From: Lumbricus terrestris | Lineage: Eukaryota > Annelida > Clitellata > Crassiclitellata > Lumbricidae | Assembly (NCBI GenBank): GCA_949752735.1 | Contig: OX457036.1 | Coordinates: 83,798,991 to 83,862,990, forward strand | Length of the DNA stretch: 64,000 nt | Reading direction: 5' to 3' | Shown: positions 44,631 through 56,224 of the stretch, one piece after another | How positions within the stretch are numbered: position 1 is the stretch's first letter | Layout: the number at the start of each line of letters is the position of its first letter | The notes under the pieces: model-generated | Told to the model about the DNA's origin: nothing | The model's input: the letters and a program-made list of their open reading frames with translations, nothing else | Databases searched by the model: none | Translations under genes and position numbers: made by a program

Positions 44631-46486
44631 TCTATATAAATAAAGAGAAGATTCTGTCTGTCTGTCTGTTTACCGGAATGCATTTCCACAGTTTTTGAGC
44701 TTTTCATTCCAAACCTTCACTACTCTGTCCGTCTCGGCATCGGACGCGTAAAGGAGGGGTTCGCGAATCTCTGCCACCATGCGGGCCAGAGTGGTGGGAC
44801 AAAAACACTCATTTTCCCTGTTGGCCTTTGCCCTTTCAAGCTTACGACAACACTTTTCTTTCGGGTCCCATACATGTGCGTATAGTCGTATACTATAAAA
44901 GCAGCGATTGACAGCCGTTTTAGAGGCGTTTTACGGCCAGCGCTTACAGGTCGCGTACCGGTGGAGGACGGGGTGGGGTGGAGAGGGGGCGTGTGGGGTG
45001 AAGGGGTGGAGGGGAGGAGGGGAGGGAGTGGGTGTGGGAGTGAGGGGAGGCAGTGGGATAAGAGAGTGGAGGGGGTGGAGGGGGTGGAGGGGCTGGGACT
45101 AGAAAATTTTCTCGAAAACCCAAATTTCACGAGTGGCGTACCGGTGGAGGTCGGAGTTAGTAGTGGCGCGTTGTGGGGGGAGGGTGGAAGAGGGGTGAAA
45201 TTTTTGGGGGGGATTTTTTGCCCCCAAAACAATTTCACGGGTGGCGTACCGGTGGAGATCGGGGTTAGTGGTGGCGTGTTGTGGGGTGGAGGCAGAGTGG
45301 GGGCGGGATTTTTTGGGGGTGGGGGAGGGTGGAAGAGGGGTGAAATTTTTTGGGGTGGATTTTTTTCCCAAAAAACATAATTTCACGGGTGGCGTACCGG
45401 TGGAGATCGGAGTTAGTGGTGGCGTGTTGTGGAGTGGAGGCAGAGTGGGGGCGTTTTTTTAGGGAGGTGGAGGGAGGAAATTTCCCGAAAACCAAAATTT
45501 CACGGGTGGCGTACAGGTGGAGGTTGGAATAAGTGTTGGCATGTTGTTGGGAGGCTACGGAAAGGCGGTGGGGAAAATTTGAGGGGGGAAAATTGGGATG
45601 AGGGGAATTTTTTCCCCGAAAAACTAAATTTCACGGGTGGCGTACCGGTGGAGGTCGGAGATAGTGGTGGCGTGTTGTGGGGGTGGTGGAGGGGGTGGGG
45701 AACTTTTTAAGGGAAAATGTTTTTCCGAAAATCAAAATTTCACGGGTGGCTTACCGGTGGAGGTCGGAGTTAGTGGTGGCGTGTTGTGGGGGTGGGAAAA
45801 ATTAGGAGGGGGATTTTTTCTCCGAAAAAAACTTTCACGGGCGGCGTACCGGTGGAAGTCGGAGTTAGTGGTATCCTGTTGTGGAGTGTGGGGGAGGGGG
45901 TGGGGAGAATTGGGGGGGGGGAATTTTTACCCGAAAAGAAAAATTTTACGTGTGGTGTACCGGTGGATGTCGGAGTTAGTGGTGGCGTGTTGTGGGGGTG
46001 GAGGTGGGGGTTGGGAGAAATGGAGGGAATGTTTCCCCGAAAACCAAAATTTCACGGTTGGCGTACCGGTGGAGGTCGGAGTTAGTGGTGTCGTGTTGTG
46101 GGGTGTGGGGGAGGGGGTGGGGAGAATTTTGGGGGGGGGAATTTTTACCCGAAAAGAAAAATTTCACGGGTGGTGTACCGGTGGAGGTTGGAGTTAGTGG
46201 TGGCGTGTTGTGGGAGGTGGGGAAAATTTGGTTGGCGATTTTACCCGTAGACCAAAATTTCACGGGTGGCGTGCCGGTGGATGGAGGTCGGAGTTAGTGG
46301 TGGCGTGTTGTAGGGGGTGAAGAGGGAGGAAAAAATTGGGGGGGGGGATTTTCTTCCCGAAAACCAATTTTCTCGGGTGTCGTATCGGTGGAGGTCGGAG
46401 TGATGTGCATGGTGTGGTGTGGTGGGGTTGTGGCCGGAGCGGGTCGAATCAAAAATTTCTCGGGCAACGCCGGGTACCCCAGCTAG
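44631..46486 (+). mobile_element. Helitron-like nonautonomous element with internal minisatellite
   Basis: It begins TCTATATAAATAAAGAG then (TCTG)n, and ends CGCCGGGTACCCCAGCTAG, inserted between A (44630) and T (46487). This TC...CTAG layout between A and T, without a target duplication, is the Helitron signature. Two reversed relatives are at 21872-22711. No Rep/helicase ORF. The 3' hairpin is weak, so the class is probable rather than certain. Confidence 0.65.
44940..46400. repeat. ~95-185 bp tandem array, about 13 units (GGCGTACCGGTGGAGGTCGG)
   Basis: 'GTACCGGTGGAGGTCGGAG' or a close variant recurs near 44950, 45137, 45247, 45393, 45509, 45643, 45753, 45845, 45957, 46064, 46175, 46270 and 46383, each followed by 'TTAGTGGTGGCGTGTTGTGG' and a G-rich variable part, then 'AAAATTTCACGGGT'. 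It explains all Gly/Trp/Val-rich frames here. Confidence 0.95.
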
Positions 46487-46812
46487 TGGTTTATAAATGA
46501 CAAAACTAGGCTATTCTTTTGCTTTGAAACATCGATTTTTGTATAGGGCCTACAAGAACCCTGCGGACCATTTTCTGCAGGATTTTTTCTGATGTGAGCC
46601 TAACAGTAGGCTTTAATGAGTTTAGGTGGAGGTTAAAGCATGCGAAAATTTGCTGATCCAAACAATGAAAGAATTTACCACTTTTTGGTCAACTTTGAAG
46701 TCGACTTTACAATATCGTTGGATTCAATATAATATCTCTGTGACCTAATCCGTGTCGGTCTCTGATTTATAATTTCTTTTGCAATGACTGTCTTGTCTAA
46801 GTTGTCTTGTCT

Positions 46813-47290
46813 TTAACCATCCTCGATTCGAGGGTTGGTCGCTTCATGGACACGCCTTCGCCACTTTTTCCTGTCCTTCGTTTCTTTCAGTATCCTCTCG
46901 AATGGTAGTTCCATCCACGTGATGATATTGGCGATCCATCCCATCCTCGGTCTTCCCCTTGCCCTTGCTCCCGAAATTGTGCCCTGTATTATTTCCTTTT
47001 CCATGCAGCCCCTCTGTTTCCTCATCAAATGACCGAAGTAAATGAGTTTCTTTCTTTTTATCATGCTCATTAAGGTTCTTTCTGTTCCCGTTTTCTCCAA
47101 TACCCATTCGTTTGTTCTTTTCTCTGTCCATTGCACTCTCAAGATCTTTCTTAGGCATTTCATTTCAAAAGCATTTATTCTCTGCAATTTTTTTATTTTG
47201 AAGAACATTGCTATCGAAGCCATTGAGCAATTCACCTATAGCAACAGTGCACTGGGATCCACAGTAAATAACTTAGGAGGCCCTAATAAC
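46813..47290 (-). mobile_element. 5'-truncated LINE: C-terminal region of an endonuclease-reverse transcriptase
   Basis: On the minus strand about 140 codons read RINAFEMKCLRKILRVQW, TNEWVLEKTG, MIKRKKLIYFGHLMR, then GRARGRPRMGWI-like text (here ARARGRPRMGWIANII) and KWRRRVHEATNPR, then stop. These are the successive blocks of the C-terminal part of RTE-like invertebrate LINE proteins. The RT core is absent and in-frame stops appear upstream of 47235. Confidence 0.87.
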
Positions 47291-48249
47291 ATTTAGGATA
47301 GACAATATTCATTTAATCTACATCCACTGCTGCACTTGAATTAAAAATACAGTACTAAATAATACAATTGCAGTTTGATATTTCCCATTTTACGAGGTTC
47401 TGTAGTGTAGTTCACGCATGCCTCAGTGGCGCAGATGCACTCATAAGCGTACTGCAGTGTAGTTGTGAGTAAAGGACTTGCACACGGTCCCTACACAGTA
47501 ACCGCCGCAGACGGTGATCGAACCTGTGCTCTTTGTAGGCTACTACAGGTCGAAGACCGTTAGACATTGATAGGATTAGCTCAGATTCGCAATCTTTTCT
47601 TAGAAAAAGTAGATATCAAAATGCACCAATCGTTCAGCTTATCAGAATATAAAATTATATTATCACGACTGAAACATCAGTGCTGCCGGGGGTAGTTCTG
47701 AAGTTTATCTCTAGCAACAGAACGACGGAGACACTGCAGCTACTATTGAGACAGGACAACAATATTCAATTAATTTGCTTCTACTGTTGCAATGTTTATT
47801 TCTTATTGAGATAAGAAAGGTACAGGAATGATCAGGATGGCAAAGACGGTAACACACTGATATCTCAATCTTAGAGTCCGCAATATGTTGTTTATCAGAG
47901 CAGGTATTATACGATATAGCAATTATTGTCTTCCTGTTGGCATCTGCATTCTAATTACTGCCTAATGAGCTACTGAGTGCTGACACTTTCCTATCCAAAC
48001 ACATCACTGCTCTGCCACTTTCACTGCTATGAAATAAAAACCTCTCACAGGTTATTTGAAAATGATTGTATAAATTATAAGCTTATATATTAGGCCTATA
48101 ATGCCTCAATGTGAAAGAGGTCCAAATATTTTGAACCAACTACTGCTGTAGAATATTGATTGAATATTGAATGTTGAATATTGATTGCTCAAAAAAATTA
48201 ATGGATATGGTACTAACCTGTAACTGTGGTGTTGTCTCTAATGCCTGTT
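47291..48249. other. Intron with SINE-like remnant
   Basis: About 47410-47570 pairs with 29990-30150 of the first module and contains a minus-strand GGTTCGATCACC-like box B. The rest aligns in patches with 29880-30640. No exon seen. Confidence 0.5.
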
Positions 48250-48655
<406 letters not shown>

Positions 48656-48759
48656 CAACAACTTTTCAGTATTCCCTATAAGAGAACCATTGATGGTTAC
48701 AATAGAGAACTTCACTTAAGACTAGGGTTCAGTATGTTCTGCATGCTTTCTGTTTACAG

Positions 48760-48900
48760 TCTGTCCAACTGGAAATTATGGAAATGGCTGCTCAAGAAAA
48801 TGCAACTGTTTGAATGATGGCAGATGCGTTTATCGAAATGGTTCATGTATCTCATCTGCGTGTAAACCTGGTTGGGCAGGCACCAGTTGCAACTTCAGAG
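48760..48900 (+). CDS. Exon 6 of second module: eight-cysteine EGF-like domain
   Basis: Acceptor TTTACAG, donor GTTAGG, phase 1-1, 141 bp. It is nearly identical to exon 30661-30801 (CPTGNYGNGC, KCNCLNDGRC, PGWAGTSC). Confidence 0.89.
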
Positions 48901-49165
48901 GTTAGGTTGATCATAATTATGTTTCTTTGCCCAAACCTGTAGAATATTTTTTCTTGCACTTATAATAATTATTTTGTGAGCATATTTCATAGAAATACTT
49001 TGCAGACATTGTAATTATAAATTAAAGTACACCTATGAGTAACTGATGTTTAGAGCAAAATTAAACGGGTTCCATAAAAAGAACGTCTTTCTATTCTATC
49101 ATTATGAAACGTTGTATTGAAATGCTCATCAAAATTTATGTATTTCCAAACAATATCTTCTGTAG

Positions 49166-49297
49166 ATTGTTCAACTGCTAAGGGTGACTGCTTCGCAAAT
49201 GAGACTTGCATGGTCGCTGATCTCAGCTTCGCGCATATCGACATGTGTCGATGCTCAGATGGATTCAAAAGAGATAAACTATGGCAAAACTGCACAG
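49166..49297 (+). CDS. Exon 7 of second module: six-cysteine EGF-like domain
   Basis: Acceptor TCTGTAG, donor GTTAGT, phase 1-1, 132 bp. It reads DCSTAKGDCFANETC, MCRCSDGFKRD and QNC. Confidence 0.88.
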
Positions 49298-49738
49298 GTT
49301 AGTTAGTAGGCCTACCGTATATAGACTACGCCTGAAATGGTGATTTGAACTGGCAATAATTATGTGCAGTTGAGCAACGTATGAATAACAAAATTCAACG
49401 CTTGCCGTGTCTGAAAAATGTTAGGCTACATATTGATATTGATCATATGATGTTGATCTTTGTAGCATGCTTTTTAGAACCACCACATTAGTAAATTTTA
49501 AACGAGATTACCTATTTTATGAAGGTTCAAATATCTGTTATTCGCACTCGAAGCACATGTTTAGCCGTAAAATGTATAAATTTAACGTTTCATCATGCGT
49601 TTCCAAGTGGAAACTTTCATGTTAATCGTCAACATTTCTCAGCGTTTCACATTAACGTCGACAATTAATTCAATAAAGTCATATTTTGGGCGAAACTGCA
49701 GTATCGGGGACCGAAGCGTACACAATATCTTAGTAGAG

Positions 49739-50823
49739 TGTGGCGAAATTCGCCTGAGCAGCTGTCGTAGTCCTCTCCCCTCCGCCGTCGCCGCCGCGAT
49801 CTTGTTTACGTCGTCGCCGGCGTCGATTAGGCCGTTGATTAGGCCGTCGATTCGCGCCGTCGTCGATACGTGCTTAGAGTCCTCTATGACGTGGGCCCCC
49901 TCTGACGTCGGCCCCCTATGACGTCAGCCCCCTCTAGTGCGCATGCGCGGATCTTGTGTGGATCCTTCGCGGGTCTTGCGCGCCGAGCTCCTAAGTTCCT
50001 TGTGACGTCGGCCCCCTATGACGTCGGCCCCCTGTGACGTCAGCCCCACTCTAGTGCGCATGCGCGGATCTTGTGTGGATCTTGCGCGGGTCTAGCGCGC
50101 CTAGCCCCCTTCCCTCCTCCATCGGACCTCTGACGTCGGCCCCCTATAGTGCGCATGCGCAGAATTGCGCGCCTTGTCGGTATAAATAGGAGCGCGGCCT
50201 CCATGCATTAGCTCAGTAGTCACCTGGAGAGAGCTCAGTCGGAAGTCAGTGCAGCTCAGAAGTCAGTCCGCCGCAGCGAGAGCTCCGTCCGTTCGTGGAG
50301 TGCAGGTGCAGTCGTCGTCGTGAGCAGCAGTCGTTGCAGCCGCCGGTCGTCGTCGTCGCAGTAGAGAAGGAGCAGTCGTCGTTGCAGCTGTCAGTCGTCC
50401 GAGGGAGCTGCCGTCGCCGTCGCTGGGTTTCGGTCGTCGGAGTTCGCCTTGCCGCCGCCGCAGTACGCCGCTGCCGCTGCCGTGTAGTTTCTGCGTTTGT
50501 CGCAGTGGGGCGCCCCGTTAGTCAGCCATCGCTGTGGGAGCCGCCATTTTGGTATACGACCGTCCGCTGCCAGGGTACGATTGCTGCCGGTATCACGTGT
50601 TTGCCTGCTGTGACGTATGGAGTGGTGACAATATATCGTCTGAAAATACATCGTGTCTTCGGGTCTTCGTACGGTAGTGGGAGCACTGTTAAGCCCTTCG
50701 AAAGACGACGGAGGCCGGACTTGCGCCCATCTGGAGCGACACGCAAGCCTTACCACCTGGTGGGAGAGTTCGCCATCCCTTCTCCTGCCAGCCGCGCTTG
50801 TGAGCCGGCGGTTTTCCGTTACA
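49739..50823 (+). mobile_element. Solo LTR, 1085 bp, with CRE- and NRF1-like motifs
   Basis: It starts TGTGGCGAAATTCGCC and ends GTTTTCCGTTACA, flanked by the 4-bp duplication AGAG (49735-49738, 50824-50827). TATAAATA lies at 50181-50188. Upstream U3 repeats contain TGACGTCA at 49919-49926 and 50035-50042 and TGCGCATGCGC at 49938, 50055 and 50150. The end region 'TAAGCCCTTCGA' and 'GGAGGCCGG' matches the 36354 LTR. The 184-codon frame at 50295-50849 runs over U5 and past the LTR end and is not a gene. Confidence 0.85.
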
Positions 50824-50863
50824 AGAGTATAATAGTATATAGTTTCTAATGACGACACTAACC

Positions 50864-51008
50864 CAGTGTGAGAATTGTGGAAAAATAACTGGGGGGGTTG
50901 GACCATTATCCACTTGGAATTTGGGTGTAAAAAACATACTTTAACATGGGGCTCTAAGAAAGACTGGGGGGGTCGAAACCCCCCAACCCCCCTGCAATTC
51001 TCACCCTG
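50864..51008. mobile_element. hAT-type MITE, 145 bp
   Basis: Ends CAGTGTGAGAATTG and CAATTCTCACCCTG, with the exact 8-bp duplication CACTAACC (50856-50863, 51009-51016). It sits inside the CTAACC repeat, so the duplication could partly reflect that repeat. Confidence 0.75.
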
Positions 51009-51235
51009 CACTAACCTTAACACTAACCCTAACCGACCATCACAACGCTTAACCTGATCCTAACCGACCCTCACGACGCATAACCTGACCCTAACCGACC
51101 CTCACAATAGTATATAGTATCTAATGACGACACTAACCCTAACACTGACCCTAACCGACCCTCACGACGCTTAACCTGATTCTAACCGACCCTCGCAACA
51201 CTTAACCTGATACTACCGCTAAACTAGCGGTCCCG
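51009..51235. repeat. Telomere-like CCCTAA / CTAACCGACCCTCACGAC repeat
   Basis: Degenerate units of about 31 bp ('CTAACCGACCCTCACGACGC', 'TTAACCTGA') carry CCCTAA words. 'AGTATATAGTATCTAATGACGAC' at about 51110 also occurs before the MITE at about 50832, suggesting one larger tandem unit split by it. Confidence 0.75.
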
Positions 51236-51679
51236 TGTTCTGCGATTACGCCGTTTTGTGATCAAGCTGATTAGAATCAAATCATCGGAAACGTAAAATA
51301 TAGGCTCCCGGTTAGATTGCGTGAAGTAGCTGCACTTTAACTGCTAGGGTATTTTTGTTTTGGCGGGAAGAGCAGGTCATTCCTAGCGTTTTGGAGGCCA
51401 TGTTTGTAAACTTTTGCAAGAAATATTATGTTCATATGTATTCATTTTCTTCTCCATTTTGACGAGTGCTACGTTGCATAGATACTGCTTGCATGTGCAT
51501 GCTATAATCAATCACCCAATCAATCAATTAGGCTATGTAGGCCTATTGCATAGGCTATATCTATATTCAAGCAAAAGACGTCTCAGAGTTTGTATTTTAT
51601 CGGGTCACATTAAAACTCATTTTTAAACTCGATAATAAATACTAGCACTAAATATATGAACATAGATGGATCGTTGTAG

Positions 51680-51811
51680 ACATAGACGAATGCTCAAGGA
51701 CTCCATCAATCTGCGGAACATATTCTGTCAACTGTTCAAATACCTATGGCAGTTATATCTGCTATTGCAGGAATGGTGATACGATATTCGGTGGTAACTG
51801 CATGTCAAAAG
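51680..51811 (+). CDS. Second-module cbEGF exon, type 2
   Basis: Acceptor GTTGTAG, donor GTAAAG, phase 1-1, 132 bp. It begins DIDEC and holds CSNTYGSYICYC, matching the calcium-binding EGF hydroxylation consensus. Its residues differ widely from exon 32841-32969, so it is probably a different original exon, not the duplicate of that one. Confidence 0.9.
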
Positions 51812-52420
51812 GTAAAGTACTTTTGTAAACCTCTTGCAGTGTGTCGATCGCTCTTTAGAACACCAGTTAAACGTGCCGTAAAGATGTCCAGCATCTTACT
51901 TCATTCTACCTTGATTGCATTATCCGTTTCTTCTCTGCACATCTGAAAGAAATGGCGGCGCATGCAGCAAGCGAGCGTAGCCTGCAATATGATCTAGACT
52001 TACAAATCTGAGAACTAACCAGAAACGAAAGATATCTGACATTATGTCGAGCTATAACTGGCAGACTTTGAACAATCGACCGATATCTGAATAATAAATG
52101 CGTCAACACGTAGGTCTACATCAAAACGTCGATATAGAGCACACTGTAGCCAAAACGCAAGAAAGAAATCTACAGTGGCTTAATTATTTGCTATGCAATA
52201 GAGTAGCAACTGTAGTCACGTCCCGATTTATTCGGTTGATAACAGACATCTGCAGAAAAATAGTTTTCATCCGATGAATTCCCCAGCTTTTCCTCAACTT
52301 TTGCTGAGCTCGTGAGACTCGACAAAGATCCGCGTTGTACCATCGAATGGTTTGACATGATGTATGTTTTAATTGTTCTTGAATTGTATTGCATTGAATT
52401 ATATTGTATAATTATTACAG

Positions 52421-52520
52421 CGAGTGATGCAAAGGCCGCTACAATAATCGTAGCAGTCGTTGGGTCAGTAGGAGGTGCTTTAATAATCCTCGCTGTAATC
52501 GGAGTCATAGTCTGGATTCG
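52421..52520 (+). CDS. Gene B/C exon: transmembrane segment
   Basis: Acceptor ATTACAG, donor GTAAGA, phase 1 to 2, 100 bp. It encodes SDAKA, then about 25 hydrophobic residues from TIIVAVVGS to VIVWI, then Arg. It is the counterpart of 668-779, four codons shorter in the stalk. Confidence 0.87.
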
Positions 52521-52552
52521 GTAAGATAAATTATTTCCATCAAACTATTATA

Positions 52553-53334
52553 CACTGTGTCCGGATAAAAAGTAGACCCCAAAAAGAAGTGTAATAACTC
52601 GGTCAAAACTCTTAGGATTTGTCTGAAATTTTAAGCAGAGCAACAGTGACCATATATACACGAGATCCTAAAGCCGATTGGAAATATTCGCGAGTTTGTC
52701 AAAATTATGAGCGTTTAAAATGCAGCACCAACAAATTGAACTTTCCAACATGGAAAACCTGAAAGGAAGTGAAATTCAGCTATATCCGATGTTTAAAATG
52801 TCCTTCTTGTTCACGGACACACGACCGTAGACGTAGACGCTACTGTTTGATGGTCCGGTCGATGATCACTTGGTCAAACATCTGCCACTCTTCAATCAGA
52901 CGCGCCCCTACGGTTATCGATGTCATGAAAATGCGTGAACGAAAAACGCGCTCCTCCAGTCCGTGTACTCCGGATCAAGGGTCTGGACTGCTTGACGGCC
53001 ACATCTGCGGGATATGAAGCCGAGTGTCTCCCGGGACAACTATTACTCTACTACGTCTACGGTCGTGTGTCCGTGAACAAAAAGGACATTTTAAACACCG
53101 GATATAGCTGAATTTCACTTCTTTTCAGGTTTTCCATGTTGGAAAGTTCAATTTGTTGGTGCTGCATTTTAAACGCTCATGAATTAGAAAAACTCACGAA
53201 TATTTCTAATCGGCTTTAGGATCTCGTGTATATATGGTCACTGTTGCTCTGCTTAAAATTTCAGACAAATCCTAAGAGTTTTGACCGAGTTATTACACTT
53301 CATTTTGGGGTCTACTTTTTATCCGGACACAGTG
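52553..53334. mobile_element. Foldback mariner-type MITE, 782 bp, arms ~285 bp
   Basis: CACTGTGTCCGGATAAAAAG and its complement form the ends, inside TA dinucleotides (52551-52552, 53335-53336) as Tc1/mariner elements leave. Inverted arms run 52553-52842 and 53053-53334 with few mismatches around a roughly 210-bp loop. No transposase. It lies in the intron between the TM and juxtamembrane exons. Confidence 0.88.
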
Positions 53335-53559
53335 TAAATTGTTTTATAATTTTTTCTTTTACTTCCTGGATGTTGCTTCTTTTGAAACGATTGGCAGCAT
53401 TTGGTTGCAGTCACATTGGGATAATAATTGAAAGAAATTCTATATAAATGTAGGCCTAAGCTATCGCATCTGACACCGTCGTGAGGTGTTTGGATGATTC
53501 GACTCATGAAAACCCTTAGTAAAATACTATTGTACGCTGGTTCAGGATATTTCAGAGCC

Positions 53560-53650
53560 GGGCAATTTGAAGCCGGACAATTCGGAGCGGACAATTTGAA
53601 CTCTAAAATATTTTCTGCTCCGAATTGTCCACTCCGAATTGTCCGTACAC
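53560..53650. repeat. Short inverted repeat CGGACAATTCGGAG
   Basis: 'GGACAATTCGGAGCGGACAA' is followed by 'GCTCCGAATTGTCC' twice in the opposite sense, giving a local hairpin. Confidence 0.7.
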
Positions 53651-53857
53651 CATTACGCTGACGCCCTGTAACCAGCAAAGTAATAAAGATTAACGTCTTA
53701 CTTGATTATTGTAGGCCTACCGTTGGATCATCTGGATCCAGGATTATGTCTATGTATTGTATGCATCCTAGATTAGGAAGTACGTGCAGATCAAAGTCCA
53801 TCATTTTTTATTTTACTCTATCAATAATATTTAACATATTTTGTTTAATTTTTTCAG

Positions 53858-53886
53858 GCGAAAACGGTGCAAAACACCTCCTACAG
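53858..53886 (+). CDS. Gene B/C juxtamembrane micro-exon
   Basis: A 29-bp exon between TTTTCAG and GTTTGA, phase 2 to 1, reading RRKRCKTPPT with its neighbours. Same length and residues as 2523-2551. Confidence 0.85.
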
Positions 53887-54524
53887 GTTTGAGCTCCTTG
53901 TACTAATAGGCCTTAGAGCCTGCCTTGAGTGAATCATTTAGATCTAGAATTCCATAGTGTGTAGAGGCTATATCCTGCTCTGAATTAGTCTTCATCTGGT
54001 AATTTAAATTAGGTTTAATCTTCTGTGCACATGGAATGTGCAGGTGGAGCTGAAATTTAGGCACAGATTTCTTCCCTGGCGGGGGATATAGGCTATGAAT
54101 TTGGACTTCAATAAAGTACTTTTTAGGCCCCATCATAATTTTTATATACAACGCTGAACGAACTAAGTGCGCTGTTTTAAGGTTGAGTGCTTATTGGAAT
54201 AGCCTGCAGTAGTTCTAAAAATGAACCCGCACCAGTTGACTAGAACTCTGTACTAGCCTAGTCTGTAACACAGCTATAGACTAGAAGATTGTGTTTGCAA
54301 TACAGTGAACGTCTAAAGCGGAAAGGGAAACGGGATAAACCTCCTTTAACTTCTTCGGCAATAGCGATCTCTTTTGAGCCAAAACCTTTCAGGACTTCAC
54401 GAATTTCCTCGTTTGTTGAACAATTTCTTTTTATAAATTTGGGCCTAATTAAAGTCTAATGCTTAGCTGCTAATGAAAACCGCCCTTCATCAATGTCGAA
54501 TTTTATTATGAATTTACCTTGCAG

Positions 54525-54679
54525 CAGTTTCGAGCAGCCAACCGAATGTGCAAGGAACCGAACCTGAACTGCAATATTCCTCACTCGCCCAGAGGAGCGA
54601 TCAGCCGAACACTGACTACGACAAATTAGACATCAACGCTTACGAGGTGGTGGACAGCCAAGAGCAACCGCAATCTTAA
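54525..54679 (+). CDS. Gene B/C terminal exon: cytoplasmic tail
   Basis: Acceptor CTTGCAG, phase 1, stop TAA at 54677-54679, about 50 residues. Motifs are LQYSSL (ITIM pattern), TDYDKL and NAYEVV, at the same positions as in gene A. It continues EQPQS after the point where gene A stops. No kinase or other enzyme domain follows. Confidence 0.88.
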
Positions 54680-54964
54680 CATTCAGAATGAACCAAAATA
54701 ATCGCTAGTGACACCTGCGAGCAATTAAACGCGATGCAGTTGATTAGATTAATTTATCTTCTGCGTTATCTGCCGCACTGAGCACGTGAACAGCGAAACT
54801 TTCATGCAGCACTGTGCAGGATTTATATCTTTCGGCTGTACGTATAGGATGATATCCCCTGGACAGTACTGTAGACTCCTGACAAAATGCCATATTTTGC
54901 GTGCGACATATTCCACCGGATATTCATTCACCCTCTGTGCAGTTAGCCTATTTCGTGAATTTAA

Positions 54965-55025
54965 CTGGGAAAGCTTATTGTTGTCCTGTTTTTGTTCGCT
55001 GTGTCAACTTGCTACTGCCGTCACG
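54965..55025 (+). CDS. Candidate signal-peptide exon of gene D (no ATG seen)
   Basis: The frame from CTG at 54965 encodes the same peptide as 3632-3692 and ends at the same phase-1 GTAAAG donor, ready to join 61899. The preceding in-frame stop (TAA at 54962-54964) abuts the CTG, so any ATG would have to come from another exon. Confidence 0.4.
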
Positions 55026-55079
55026 GTAAAGAACTGCTACTGTCAGTAAGACTTAAACTTAAGACTTGTTATCTTATCT

Positions 55080-56060
55080 TATTTTTTCTAAAGCGCTTCT
55101 CGCAGCAAGAACCTTTCAGAAGCGCTCCCAGTGCGTTCAACCTCAAGAATTTAACTTTCTATGTATGCCACAGCCTGTACTAATAATTTTAAAAACATTA
55201 ATAAAATTTTTGCAGTCATATTTCAGAAGATTGTGATGCGAACATGAGTTACAATAATTTTGATGTCAGAATGTGTTACGTCAGTGACGATGCACAAAAA
55301 CTGTTTTTAAAAATACCCATAAATATTTCCTGCCAAGTCTTTTTTGGCTTTTAAGAAGGATTATATAGCTATATAATTTGGCATAAATTTGTTGGCAAAG
55401 CAGTGATATCATAGTATGCTAGAATTAAAATCGTTGCCAAATTTCTCTCTGAATGTTACGTCAGTGACGGTGGAATTGCCCCAATGCTCTAAAGCAGAAT
55501 CTCTTACAGTGGTCTTGATGCATGTTTGCTGAAGCGTGAAGACACAGAAGTGAACTGAGTCATTTCTTCAGTACCCGTAGGACAAGTTGATCTGTGCAAC
55601 AGTGTGCATGCCTTGCCCACTGTTATGAATAAGACCGTAGGCATATGTCAGTTTGAATTCAGAAGCTACACCACTAAGACTTTGCATTGAACCATAGCAT
55701 AGCAAACAGGCTTAGGCCCTATTAGATGTTTGACTTACAAAATTACTGACATGCCTTCGAATTCTTATTTGCGCAATTTCCTAATAAACTTTTCTTTACT
55801 TAGTCTGCTTGTAAATACTTTGTTCATTGAAGGTAGGTGTCATAGCTGAATAGAAATGATGATTTGTTAAATGGCATTTTATACGCTTTTGAACAACGGT
55901 GTTGTGTTTAATTACTGCTTATTATTATTCTCGATAATTCAGTTAAGGCGTGATTGGGGAGAGGTGAGAAATGAAAAGTGCTGAGTGTAGAAGCAGTGAC
56001 TTCTTATATGGCGTCTTGACAGTAATGTATGAAATGTATAAAGCATCAAGTGGGGTCGTA
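55080..56060. other. Spacer paralogous to 11860-12480
   Basis: Patches such as 'CTGACATGCCTTCGA' and 'CATTGAAGGTAGGTGTCAT' match the spacer before gene B/C. No gene recognised. The LINEs at 10680 and 12801 are absent here. Confidence 0.6.
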
Positions 56061-56069
56061 TAAAGCTAG

Positions 56070-56160
56070 GAAGAAGAAGAAGAAGAAGAAGAAGAAGAAG
56101 AAGGAGAAGAAGAAGAAGAAGAAGAAGAAGAAGAAGAAGAAGAAGAAGAAGAAGAAGAAA
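56070..56160. repeat. (AGA)n microsatellite
   Basis: About 30 GAA triplets with one GGA interruption, paralogous to 12483-12716. Confidence 0.97.
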
Positions 56161-56224
56161 GGAAGCACTATATACTATTTAGGCATATATAATAAGCTAG
56201 ACCTGAGGCAGCCCTGACCACGAA

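Noticed and set aside
44961..46297. Overlapping Gly/Trp/Val-rich frames on both strands
   Set aside because: They are products of the Helitron-internal tandem array, with no start or domain support.
50295..50849. 184-codon Arg-rich open frame
   Set aside because: It lies within LTR R/U5 and extends past the LTR end. GC-rich composition explains the open frame.
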